Shown in pieces: positions 52,937 through 64,000 of a DNA stretch of 64,000 nucleotides. The position numbers and the translations under genes are program-made. Source of the stretch: DAOVXM01 sp963746255 (GTDB taxonomy: Bacteria > Chloroflexota > Anaerolineae > Anaerolineales > UBA4823); assembly GCA_963746255.1 (NCBI GenBank), contig CAVVAJ010000007.1, positions 248,001 through 312,000 on the forward strand. The letters run 5' to 3'. The notes beneath the pieces are model-generated. The model was not told the DNA's origin and ran no database searches. It saw only the letters and a list, made by a program, of their open reading frames with translations. The stretch's first letter is position 1. Each line of letters begins with the position of its first letter.

Positions 52937-53046
52937 AAGACTCGCAAATCGCAAAGTCAAGATCTAGCCCTTTGTGGGCGGATTGCTTACAACCTAATTA
53001 GACGCCACTGCGTCAGAGACCATTGCAGCAGAATTTCGGTCTGATG

Positions 53047-53076
53047 GCCGATGTCGAGAACTAAGCAGACATCGGC
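53047..53076 (+). other. Hairpin in the rRNA leader
   Basis: GCCGATGTC (53047-53055) pairs exactly with GACATCGGC (53068-53076). No T-tract, so it is a leader structure rather than a terminator. Confidence 0.6.
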
Positions 53077-53140
53077 GGTTGTGTCTCTTAGGCACCTTGA
53101 CAGGCAATAGTGATGCTGGTAAAATCCAGCCCGCTTGTTT

Positions 53141-53173
53141 GCAGAACCTTAACAACTGAAGAGTGATAGAAAG
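53141..53173 (+). other. 16S processing-stem 5' strand with boxA-like element
   Basis: Leader GCAGAACCTTAACAACTGAA followed by GAGTGATAGAAA is complementary, with a few mismatches, to 54871-54906 after 16S (ttttctatcactcttcag, then ttgctaagctctgc). Together they form the RNase III-type processing stem. CCTTAACAACTG resembles the boxA antitermination element. Confidence 0.75.
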
Positions 53174-53235
53174 CACCCCCTGTCATATCAAGTTTTAAAA
53201 AGTAAGACCCAAACACATCTCCGATGTGAAATTTT

Positions 53236-54745
<1,510 letters not shown>

Positions 54746-54909
54746 CTATGGAGATCCGAGCAACCATCTGGCATTCATGTGATGCGGATGGAAGCTCTAC
54801 TCCCAGTCGAAGTAATTCGACAGATCTCGACGCGGTGTCGAGACAACTCTTGAACGGCAGAAGGGCGTCGTTTTCTATCACTCTTCAGTTGCTAAGCTCT
54901 GCAACGTTT

Positions 54910-54983
<74 letters not shown>

Positions 54984-55004
54984 CTCCCCTTAAGCGGTGA
55001 TCCC

Positions 55005-55077
55005 GGGGATGTAGCTCAGCTGGGAGAGCGCCGCCTTTGCAAGGCGGAAGTCAGGGGTTCGAGTCCCCTCATCTCCA
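55005..55077 (+). tRNA. tRNA-Ala (TGC)
   Basis: 73 bases, 21 bases after tRNA-Ile. The acceptor GGGGATG (55005-55011) pairs with CATCTCC (55070-55076), discriminator A. The anticodon loop CTTTGCAAG holds TGC, and the T-arm is GGGGTTCGAGTCCCC. The CCA end is not encoded (CCT follows). Confidence 0.97.
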
Positions 55078-55177
55078 CCTGACTGCAGGAATATTGTACT
55101 AGGAAAGAGAAATAGGTAGCTTGCAAAAAGTACTCGCCACTTAGAAGATTTCAAAGGCATAATCACAAGGGAAGCAC

Positions 55178-55202
55178 GCGACCCGGCGATTAGCCGGGTC
55201 GC
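55178..55202 (+). other. Hairpin in the spacer between tRNA-Ala and 23S
   Basis: GCGACCCGGC (55178-55187) pairs exactly with GCCGGGTCGC (55193-55202) around GATTA, followed by TTTGTCTTG. It looks like a weak terminator, though antitermination in rRNA operons would normally override it; it may instead be a processing hairpin. Confidence 0.55.
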
Positions 55203-55291
55203 TTTGTCTTGAGCGAGTGAATGGTTGAAGGGTGATGCGTGCTCCCGATGATATCGGGACCACACATCGGCAATCAACCGCCGATAACAGC

Positions 55292-55352
55292 ACCTTACCA
55301 ATTGAATAGGATACAAGCATCTAAATCGAAGAGTTTTAATTTCTCCGCATTA
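55292..55352 (+). other. 23S processing-stem 5' strand
   Basis: ACCAATTGAATAGGAT, then GAAGAGTTTTAATTTCTCCGCA, is largely complementary to 58328-58384 after 23S (tgcggagaacttaaaactc, then atcctattcaatttagt). The pair would form the long stem cut by RNase III to release 23S. Confidence 0.8.
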
Positions 55353-55356
55353 CGTA

Positions 55357-58324
<2,968 letters not shown>

Positions 58325-58397
58325 GTGGTGCGGAGAACTTAAAACTCTTCTATGCAATCCTATTCAATTTAGTAAGCCTTAACATCGTGAATAAAGT

Positions 58398-58517
58398 CTC
58401 TTGGTGATTGGAGCGACGGAGGTACACCCGGTCACATCCCGAACCCGGAAGTTAAGCCCGTCAGCGCCGATGGTACTTGGGGGGCAGCCCCCTGGGAGAG
58501 TAGGTCATTGCCAAGAG
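58398..58517 (+). rRNA. 5S ribosomal RNA
   Basis: 120 bases. Helix I is CTCTTGG (58398-58404) with CCAAGAG (58511-58517). The body contains CCCGAACCCGGAAGTTAAG and GGGAGAGTAGGTC, both typical of bacterial 5S. Confidence 0.95.
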
Positions 58518-58525
58518 ACTTTTTT
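58511..58525 (+). terminator. rRNA operon terminator overlapping 5S helix I
   Basis: The 3' strand of 5S helix I, extended by AGTCTCTTGG/CCAAGAGACT, runs directly into six T residues (58520-58525), forming the operon's terminator. Confidence 0.75.
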
Positions 58526-58532
58526 CAATTAA

Positions 58533-58561
58533 TTGACATTATTCGGGTATCTTGCTATAAT
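58533..58561 (+). promoter_or_regulatory. Promoter of rpsU-infA
   Basis: Consensus TTGACA (58533-58538) and TATAAT (58556-58561) with a 17-base spacer, just downstream of the rRNA terminator. Confidence 0.92.
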
Positions 58562-58684
58562 ACTTGCAGCGGCGCAGGCGGTCTGCTCTTTTTTCCATTT
58601 TGCTAGTTGACTAGTATTACAGGAGAGAGCATAACGAGTTCTTAATACAGGCCATACATATAAAGTTCTGATCAGTTTCTCTGT

Positions 58685-58719
58685 GCCCGTTGACGTTTAC
58701 CGGGCTATTTTTTTGCCCG
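58685..58719 (+). promoter_or_regulatory. Transcription attenuator in the rpsU leader
   Basis: In the roughly 190-base leader, GCCCG (58685-58689) can pair with CGGGC (58701-58705) to form a hairpin followed by TATTTTTTT, a terminator before the gene. The same CGGGC can pair instead with a second GCCCG at 58715-58719, which would trap the U-tract in a loop. The two structures are mutually exclusive. What decides between them is not visible; free S21 or antitermination are possibilities. Confidence 0.65.
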
Positions 58720-58758
58720 CAGCAATTCAGTCTTTTGACCTGAAAGGAGGTGAGCAAT

Positions 58759-58956
58759 TTGACAAGTGTAGTTCTTCGTCCAAACGAGTCACAAGATCAA
58801 TTAATGAGACGTTTTCGCAAGAAAGTTGCTAAAAGTGGTGTATTAAGTACTGTTCGGCGTAAGAGGTGGTTTATATCAAAGAGCGAGTTGCGCCGTATTG
58901 AAAAGAAAAAATCGACGCGCAGACATCGGCGTAGGAATTCCAATTCATACGAATGA
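58759..58956 (+). CDS. rpsU: 30S ribosomal protein bS21
   Basis: 65 residues, very basic, with the conserved N-terminal VVLRPNESQDQLMRRFRKKV and a Lys/Arg-rich tail. TTG 58759 is chosen because AAAGGAGGTG lies eight bases before it; the GTG at 58750 overlaps that site and cannot be used. Transcribed from the promoter at 58533 through an attenuator and followed by infA. Confidence 0.93.
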   Translation: MTSVVLRPNESQDQLMRRFRKKVAKSGVLSTVRRKRWFISKSELRRIEKKKSTRRHRRRNSNSYE

Positions 58957-58998
58957 TGGCACAAAATATTAAAGTAAGGGTTAAATCCAGAGGTGTAC

Positions 58999-59250
58999 AT
59001 GGCTAAAGACGAAGGAAAGATCCTAGTTGAAGGTACGGTTGTGGAAGCTTTACCTGCAACCCAGTTCAAAGTTCGCCTTGATAATGACCATGAAGTCCTG
59101 GCGTATCTTTCAGGAAAGATGCGCAAGTATTATATTCGCATCCTCTTAGGTGATCGTGTGCGGGTTGAAATGTCGCCGTACGATTTGACGCGCGGACGGA
59201 TCGTGTATCGTTTTAAGAAACACGCTGGAGCACCAGCACCGGCCGAATAG
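58999..59250 (+). CDS. infA: Translation initiation factor IF-1
   Basis: 83 residues from ATG 58999 (AGAGGTGTAC upstream). A single S1-like OB fold: EGTVVEALPATQFKVRLDND, then VLAYLSGKMRKYYIRILLGD and RVRVEMSPYDLTRGRIVYRF with the remaining conserved residues. The tail AGAPAPAE is an extension. It is 42 bases after rpsU, hence one operon; the usual partners (rpmJ, rpsM) are absent, so this may be one of two infA copies. Confidence 0.93.
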   Translation: MAKDEGKILVEGTVVEALPATQFKVRLDNDHEVLAYLSGKMRKYYIRILLGDRVRVEMSPYDLTRGRIVYRFKKHAGAPAPAE

Positions 59251-59295
59251 TAGTTCTATTCATATCTCTGGCTTTATCCCTACATTTGAAAGTAT

Positions 59296-59326
59296 TCGGG
59301 AGGCTTATCAATTTTAAGCCTCCCGA
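59296..59326 (+). terminator. Terminator of the rpsU-infA operon
   Basis: TCGGGAGGCTTA (59296-59307) pairs exactly with TAAGCCTCCCGA (59315-59326), followed by TTTAATTAG. Confidence 0.8.
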
Positions 59327-59342
59327 TTTAATTAGACTAAAG

Positions 59343-59388
59343 AAATACACTTCCTGCAAGAGTATATCTCTCTACAGGAAGCGTATTT
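59343..59388. terminator. Hairpin between convergent transcription units
   Basis: AAATACACTTCCTG (59343-59356) pairs with CAGGAAGCGTATTT (59375-59388), 14 positions with one mismatch. It probably ends the leftward DHOD-like/PFOR transcript and backs up the infA terminator. Confidence 0.6.
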
Positions 59389-59412
59389 CATTTATCTCGA
59401 GAATTCCTTTGC

Positions 59413-60402
59413 TTAATACGAATTGAGCACCTTTACGTAATTTGCTCTTTCAAATTCGGCCGGTTGTTCCACGGATTGTTGGCTCATACTGCCGATCATC
59501 TGCCCTACTGAATCATATTCGTGCTCATCGAGCCATGCATCGGCATCTGCAAGGATCTGGGCCACGCGTTCGATACCATTTTGTAGGAACTCGGAAGCCA
59601 CCATTGTGACGCTTGCTCCTGCCATCAGCGCTTTCACCATATCTTCGCCAGTATGGATACCGCTGGTAAGTGCATAGTCAGTCTGTACACGTCCGTAGAG
59701 GATTGCGATCCAGCGTAGGGGTAAACGCAGTTCATTCGAGTTGCTGAGCACCAAATTCGGGGTAACTACTAACTCCTCAAGATCGAAATCGGGTTGGTAA
59801 AACCGGTTGAACAATACCAGACCATCGGCACCTGCCTCGACCAGCTGCTTGGCGAAATTGGGTAGGGATGTGATAAAGGGGCTCAGTTTCACTGCCAACG
59901 GTATCTGGACTTGATTGCGAATCAGGTTTACCAATTCAACATACATGGCCTCTAGTTCTGAGCTGGGGGTTGCCGGGTCGGTGGCGAGGTAATAGAGATT
60001 CAATTCAACTGCATCAGCACCAGCGGCCTCGATTTTTTGGGCATACTCCACCCAACCCCCTGGTGTGACCCCATTTAAACTGCCAATCACGGGGATATTT
60101 ACAGCTTTTTTAACCCTGGTTAAATGGTCGAGATAATTCTCCGGCCCAATACTATAGTCGCCGGTTTGTGGGAAGAAATCCAATGCTTCTGCATAAGCGT
60201 CTATGCCGCGTGAAAGGTCTCGGTCTAGTTTGTAACTTTCCTGGATTATTTGCTCTTCGAATAGTGAGTACATGATAATTGCCGAAACACCTGTTTTTTC
60301 CAAAGCGACGGCGGTCTCGACTTTCCGGGAGAGTGGTGATGCAGATGCAACCATGGGATTTTTCAATTCCAAACCTAGGTACTTAGTTTTCAGGTCAGCC
60401 AT
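59413..60402 (-). CDS. Dihydroorotate dehydrogenase-like protein
   Basis: 329 residues from ATG 60402 (AAAGGA upstream). TIM-barrel flavoprotein of the DHOD/PreA family. FMN-site features are visible: NPMVASASPLSRK at the N-terminus, VIGSLNGVTPGGWVEYA, AVKLSPFI (Lys), GADGLVLFNRFYQPDFD and TSGIHTGEDMVKALMAGA near the C-terminus. The usual catalytic Cys/Ser of pyrimidine-synthetic DHOD is not obvious, and no pyr gene is near. It is immediately downstream of PFOR on the same strand, an arrangement seen in other anaerobes; a redox role is inferred. Confidence 0.88.
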   Translation of the reverse strand: MADLKTKYLGLELKNPMVASASPLSRKVETAVALEKTGVSAIIMYSLFEEQIIQESYKLDRDLSRGIDAYAEALDFFPQTGDYSIGPENYLDHLTRVKKAVNIPVIGSLNGVTPGGWVEYAQKIEAAGADAVELNLYYLATDPATPSSELEAMYVELVNLIRNQVQIPLAVKLSPFITSLPNFAKQLVEAGADGLVLFNRFYQPDFDLEELVVTPNLVLSNSNELRLPLRWIAILYGRVQTDYALTSGIHTGEDMVKALMAGASVTMVASEFLQNGIERVAQILADADAWLDEHEYDSVGQMIGSMSQQSVEQPAEFERANYVKVLNSY

Positions 60403-60502
60403 TTTCAATCCTTTGTCATCAAATAAGATTCCGAACGATAATCAGCACGTGATAACTTCCTGCAAATCGAAACGATAGCACGCGGGAGATTCTAGCAAGG
60501 TA

Positions 60503-63500
60503 CTATTTACCATTGTCTTTGTGATTGTATTCCATCGCCGCCATCTGCTTGTACAGCTCCCAACGCGACAGGACATCAGCCTGGGCTAGCTTCATAAGCT
60601 TCTCCGCCCGTGGTTCGTTGCTCTGAAGAAGCATCCGATAGCGTGTCTCATTGTATGCATACTGCTCGACTGGGATTTTAGGATCCCGCGAATCAAGCTG
60701 CAGCGGATTCTTCCCTTCCGTCAGTCTATCTGGATTATAGCGGAACAAAGGCCAGGCTCCACATTGGACTGCTAATTTCTGCTGGTCTAGTCCTTTACGG
60801 AGGTCGTAACCATGCGCAATGCAGTGGCTGTAAGCTATGACTAATGATGGTCCGTCAAATGCATCGGCTTCGAGTAATGCCGTGAGCGTTTGCTGATCGC
60901 TTGCACCCATTGCTACGCGAGCGACATAAATATAGCCATAGGTCATGGCAATCATACCCAAGTCCTTCTTGGCAATTCCCTTACCCTGGGCAGCGAATTT
61001 TGCTACTGCTCCGAGGGGTGTCGCTTTAGATGATTGACCTCCGGTGTTGGAATAGACTTCCGTGTCCAACACCAAAACGTTCACGTTTCGTCCCGAGGCC
61101 AGTACATGGTCTAGACCGCCAAAACCGATATCGTATGCCCAACCATCGCCACCCATAATCCAGACGCTTTTCCGACTGAGTACATCAGCAACGCTGAATA
61201 GGTTCTTAGCATCAGCTGTTCCCAGCTTCTCCAAGCGTTGCTTCAACATTGATATTCGCTCACGCTGGGTTCTGAAGCCATTTTCGGTGGTTTGGTCTGC
61301 TTCTAGCAAAGCCTTGACTAATTCCTCGCCAACATCCGGGGCAACTTTTTTTAATAGCTCTTTGGCATACTCGATTTGTTTGTCCAGCGTCAATCTCATC
61401 CCTAAACCGAACTCGGCATTATCTTCAAATAGGGAGTTTGACCAGGCTGGTCCGCGTCCGTCATTGTTTTTAGCCCATGGTGTTGTTGGAAGATTGCCGC
61501 CATATATGGATGAGCATCCAGTTGCATTTGCAACGATCATTCGATCACCATATAACTGGCTGACCAACTTAACATACGGCGTTTCACCACAGCCTGCACA
61601 AGCACCCGAAAACTCAAACAGCGGTTGGAGTAATTGGGAATTTTTGACAGATTTTAGACTGAAAGATGACCGATCTGCTTCCGGTATGCCCAAGAAGTAA
61701 TCCCATTTAACACGTTCGACTTCGCGGATTGGAGGTTGATCGGCCATGTTAATTGCTTTACGACCTACTTGGCTTTTATCCCTAGCGGGGCAGACTTCAA
61801 TGCATAAGCCACACGCCGTGCAATCTTCCGGAGAGACGGCTAAGGTATATTTCATCCCGGGGAATTCCTTCCAGCGTGCATCAACCGCGTCCCAGCCTTC
61901 AGGTGCGTCTTTTAATAGGCTTGGATCATAGATTTTTTCCCGAATAACAGCGTGGGGGCACACAAAGGAGCATTTACCACACTGTATACAAAGCTCAGGC
62001 TCCCAGACCGGTATTTCCAAACTGAGATTCCGCTTCTCCCATTGCGTTGTACCGGTTGGATATGTCCCATCATTTGGTAATACGCTGACAGGTAAATCAT
62101 CGCCTGATCGGGCGATCATCGGACCGAGGACCTCACGCACAAATTGGGGCGCTTCTTTTGGAACTGGCGGGCGCCGGTTGAATTGACCAGATGCGGTTTC
62201 AGGCACCTCGACTTCATGCATATTAGCTATTGCCTGGTCAACCGCATCGTAGTTGCGTTTTACCACAGCTTCGCCGCGTTTGCCGTAGGTCTTTTTTATG
62301 GCTTTCTTAATTTCCGCAATAGCTTGTTCGCGCGGTAGCACGCCGCTGATAGCGAAAAAGCACGTCTGCATAATGGTGTTTATCCGCTGCCCCATGCCAG
62401 TTTTGCGGGCGACGTCGTATGCGTCTATTACGTAGAAGCGAAGTTTTTTTGCGATAATCGCTTTTTGAGTTTCGATCGGTAGTTGATCCCAGACCTCTCC
62501 TGGTCCATAGGTGCTGTTTAAAAGGAAGACTGCGCCAGGAGCAGCGTACTTCAATACATCAAACTGCTCAAGAAAGATGAATTGATGGCAGGCTACGAAA
62601 TTTGCTTGCTCAATAATGTACGGAGCGCGAATAGATTTTGGACCAAATCGCAGATGAGAGGTTGTGACCGATCCTGATTTTTTCGAATCGTACACAAAAT
62701 GGCCTTGTGCATGGTTGTCGGTCTCTTCACCAATGATCTTGATTGAGTTTTTATTCGCGCCCACAGTTCCGTCAGCACCCAGTCCCCAGAATACGCACTG
62801 GACAGTACCAGGCATATTGATGAAAAATGCAGGATCAAAGTGGATGCTTGTGTGTGAAAGATCGTCATTGATCCCGACAGTAAAGTGGTTTTTTGGCTCT
62901 GCTTTGAGCATTTCATCGAATACACCTTTCACCATTGCAGGAGTGAATTCCTTCGATGAGAGCCCATAACGGCCGCCGATAACCCGCGGGTATGGCCGAT
63001 TGGCGAACTGAGCGTATGGCACAGAGCCCTCCGCCAAACCTTCGTTGATGGCGGTTACAACATCTTGGTAAAGTGGTTCGCCTGCCGAACCGGGTTCTTT
63101 GGTGCGGTCTAGAACCGCGATAGTCTTCACGGTTGGCGGGAGTGCGTCGAGGAAGTGAGTGACTGAAAATGGCCGGTACAAGTGGATATTGACAACGCCA
63201 ACCTTCTCGCCCTGCTGAGTTAAGTACTTTGCAGTTTCAGAAGCAGTCTCTGCACCCGAGCCCATTATGATAATCACCCTTTCAGCATCCGCGGCACCGG
63301 TGTAATCAAAGAGCTTATACTGTCGTCCAGTTACCTCCGCAAATTTTTCCATGCTGTTCATAACCAAGTCGGGGCAGGTTTGATAGAAGGGATTCACGGT
63401 CTCACGCGCTTGGAAGAAAACATCCGGATTTTGCGCTGTACCGCGGATAACTGGATGGTCTGGAGATAAGCCTCTTGCCCGGTGAGCGTGGACGAGTTCA

Positions 63501-64000
63501 TCATCGATCATTTCCCGCATTTCTTCATCGCTGAGCTGGATGATTTTATTAACCTCATGCGATGTGCGGAATCCATCGAAGAAGTGTAGGAAGGGGATTC
63601 TAGTGACTAGAGTTGCCGCATGGGCAATCATTGCCATATCCTGTGCTTCCTGAACGGAGCTGGAGGCCAGCAATGCATACCCGGTCGCCCGGGTTGCCAT
63701 TACATCTGAATGGTCTCCGAATATCGAGAGCGCCTGAGCAGCGATTGAACGAGCCGAAACATGGAAAACAGTTGGTGTGAGCTCACCGGCGATCTTGTAC
63801 ATGTTGGGGATCATGAGGAGCAAACCCTGAGAAGCGGTGAAAGTGGTGGTGAGTGAACCGGTTTGCAGTGCGCCGTGGACTGCTCCAGCTGCACCGCCTT
63901 CAGCTTGCATCTCAGTAACCATTGGGACCGTTCCCCAAAGATTTGTTATCCCTTTCGCTGACCACTCATCTGCAAATTCTCCCATGGGTGATGATGGTGT
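60503..64000 (-). CDS. nifJ: Pyruvate:ferredoxin (flavodoxin) oxidoreductase, partial at the right edge
   Basis: At least 1165 residues seen; the gene enters from beyond 64000 and the frame is open to the edge (TPSSPMGEF), so only the first few tens of residues are missing. Single-chain PFOR, oxidatively decarboxylating pyruvate to acetyl-CoA with ferredoxin reduction. In order: pyrimidine-binding domain I, domain II, the gamma domain (FWGLGADGTVGANKNSIKII), two [4Fe-4S] motifs CIQCGKCSFVCP and CTACGLCIEVCP, a TPP domain with CAGCGETPY (proximal-cluster ligands), GDGWAYDIGFGG and VYSNTGGQSSKATP, and the C-terminal Cys in YSHCIAHGYD. Indicates anaerobic or fermentative metabolism. Confidence 0.96.
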   Translation of the reverse strand, partial: TPSSPMGEFADEWSAKGITNLWGTVPMVTEMQAEGGAAGAVHGALQTGSLTTTFTASQGLLLMIPNMYKIAGELTPTVFHVSARSIAAQALSIFGDHSDVMATRATGYALLASSSVQEAQDMAMIAHAATLVTRIPFLHFFDGFRTSHEVNKIIQLSDEEMREMIDDELVHAHRARGLSPDHPVIRGTAQNPDVFFQARETVNPFYQTCPDLVMNSMEKFAEVTGRQYKLFDYTGAADAERVIIIMGSGAETASETAKYLTQQGEKVGVVNIHLYRPFSVTHFLDALPPTVKTIAVLDRTKEPGSAGEPLYQDVVTAINEGLAEGSVPYAQFANRPYPRVIGGRYGLSSKEFTPAMVKGVFDEMLKAEPKNHFTVGINDDLSHTSIHFDPAFFINMPGTVQCVFWGLGADGTVGANKNSIKIIGEETDNHAQGHFVYDSKKSGSVTTSHLRFGPKSIRAPYIIEQANFVACHQFIFLEQFDVLKYAAPGAVFLLNSTYGPGEVWDQLPIETQKAIIAKKLRFYVIDAYDVARKTGMGQRINTIMQTCFFAISGVLPREQAIAEIKKAIKKTYGKRGEAVVKRNYDAVDQAIANMHEVEVPETASGQFNRRPPVPKEAPQFVREVLGPMIARSGDDLPVSVLPNDGTYPTGTTQWEKRNLSLEIPVWEPELCIQCGKCSFVCPHAVIREKIYDPSLLKDAPEGWDAVDARWKEFPGMKYTLAVSPEDCTACGLCIEVCPARDKSQVGRKAINMADQPPIREVERVKWDYFLGIPEADRSSFSLKSVKNSQLLQPLFEFSGACAGCGETPYVKLVSQLYGDRMIVANATGCSSIYGGNLPTTPWAKNNDGRGPAWSNSLFEDNAEFGLGMRLTLDKQIEYAKELLKKVAPDVGEELVKALLEADQTTENGFRTQRERISMLKQRLEKLGTADAKNLFSVADVLSRKSVWIMGGDGWAYDIGFGGLDHVLASGRNVNVLVLDTEVYSNTGGQSSKATPLGAVAKFAAQGKGIAKKDLGMIAMTYGYIYVARVAMGASDQQTLTALLEADAFDGPSLVIAYSHCIAHGYDLRKGLDQQKLAVQCGAWPLFRYNPDRLTEGKNPLQLDSRDPKIPVEQYAYNETRYRMLLQSNEPRAEKLMKLAQADVLSRWELYKQMAAMEYNHKDNGK

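Overview
The window reads as chromosomal DNA of a Chloroflexota bacterium, probably class Anaerolineae. This is inferred from gene content and style: many secreted proteins with Thr/Pro-rich linkers and LysM domains, family-1 solute-binding lipoproteins, a PEP/pyruvate-binding-domain protein beside dnaN, a single-chain pyruvate:ferredoxin oxidoreductase (PFOR) beside a dihydroorotate-dehydrogenase-like protein, and a T-box in front of serS. The 16S gene is complete (53236-54745) and would settle the placement.

Layout. 1-6.4 kb: a seven-haem cytochrome divergent from an OmpR/PhoR-type two-component pair, then enoyl-CoA hydratase, cupin and RNase HI. 6.4-17.1 kb: an uptake region with a family-1 binding lipoprotein, two sugar-type ABC permeases, one polypeptide fusing a family-1 binding domain to a PhnD-type domain, PhnC, PhnE (split by frameshifts) and an alkaline-phosphatase-superfamily enzyme. 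I read this as a phosphorylated-compound scavenging locus. 17.2-18.4 kb: arsR-arsM. 18.5-25.8 kb: LysM/M23 endopeptidase, another binding lipoprotein, three M42 peptidase paralogues (one lacking catalytic residues), a Thr/Pro-rich membrane protein and a PIG-L deacetylase. 26-30.3 kb: greA, lysS, T-box/serS, DUF456. 30.5-43.3 kb: HEAT and Trm112-like proteins, VanW-type protein, deoxynucleoside kinase, PEP-binding protein, dnaN, plsC, CDF and VIT1-type transporters, PolX. 43.4-48.7 kb: LysM/CAP/lamin-tail exported proteins, a RIO-type kinase (frameshifted), a 23-codon ORF with a perfect Shine-Dalgarno sequence, and a hairpin array with poly-G loops. 48.9-51.5 kb: dnaX-ebfC-recR. 51.6-52.8 kb: two transposase remnants. 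52.8-58.5 kb: one complete rRNA operon (16S-tRNA-Ile-tRNA-Ala-23S-5S) with tandem promoters. 58.5-64 kb: attenuated rpsU-infA, DHOD-like protein, and PFOR running off the right edge.

Four genes look interrupted by small indels (histidine kinase, phnE, one M42 gene, RIO kinase). Three of the five breaks can be placed in short homopolymers. This could be assembly error as easily as gene decay, so the split genes are described as the single genes they appear to be.

The most unusual items are the cross-family fused binding protein with its mixed ABC cassette, the poly-G hairpin array at 47312-47484, the degenerate M42 paralogue, and the rpsU leader with two competing hairpins. No CRISPR array or phage was seen.
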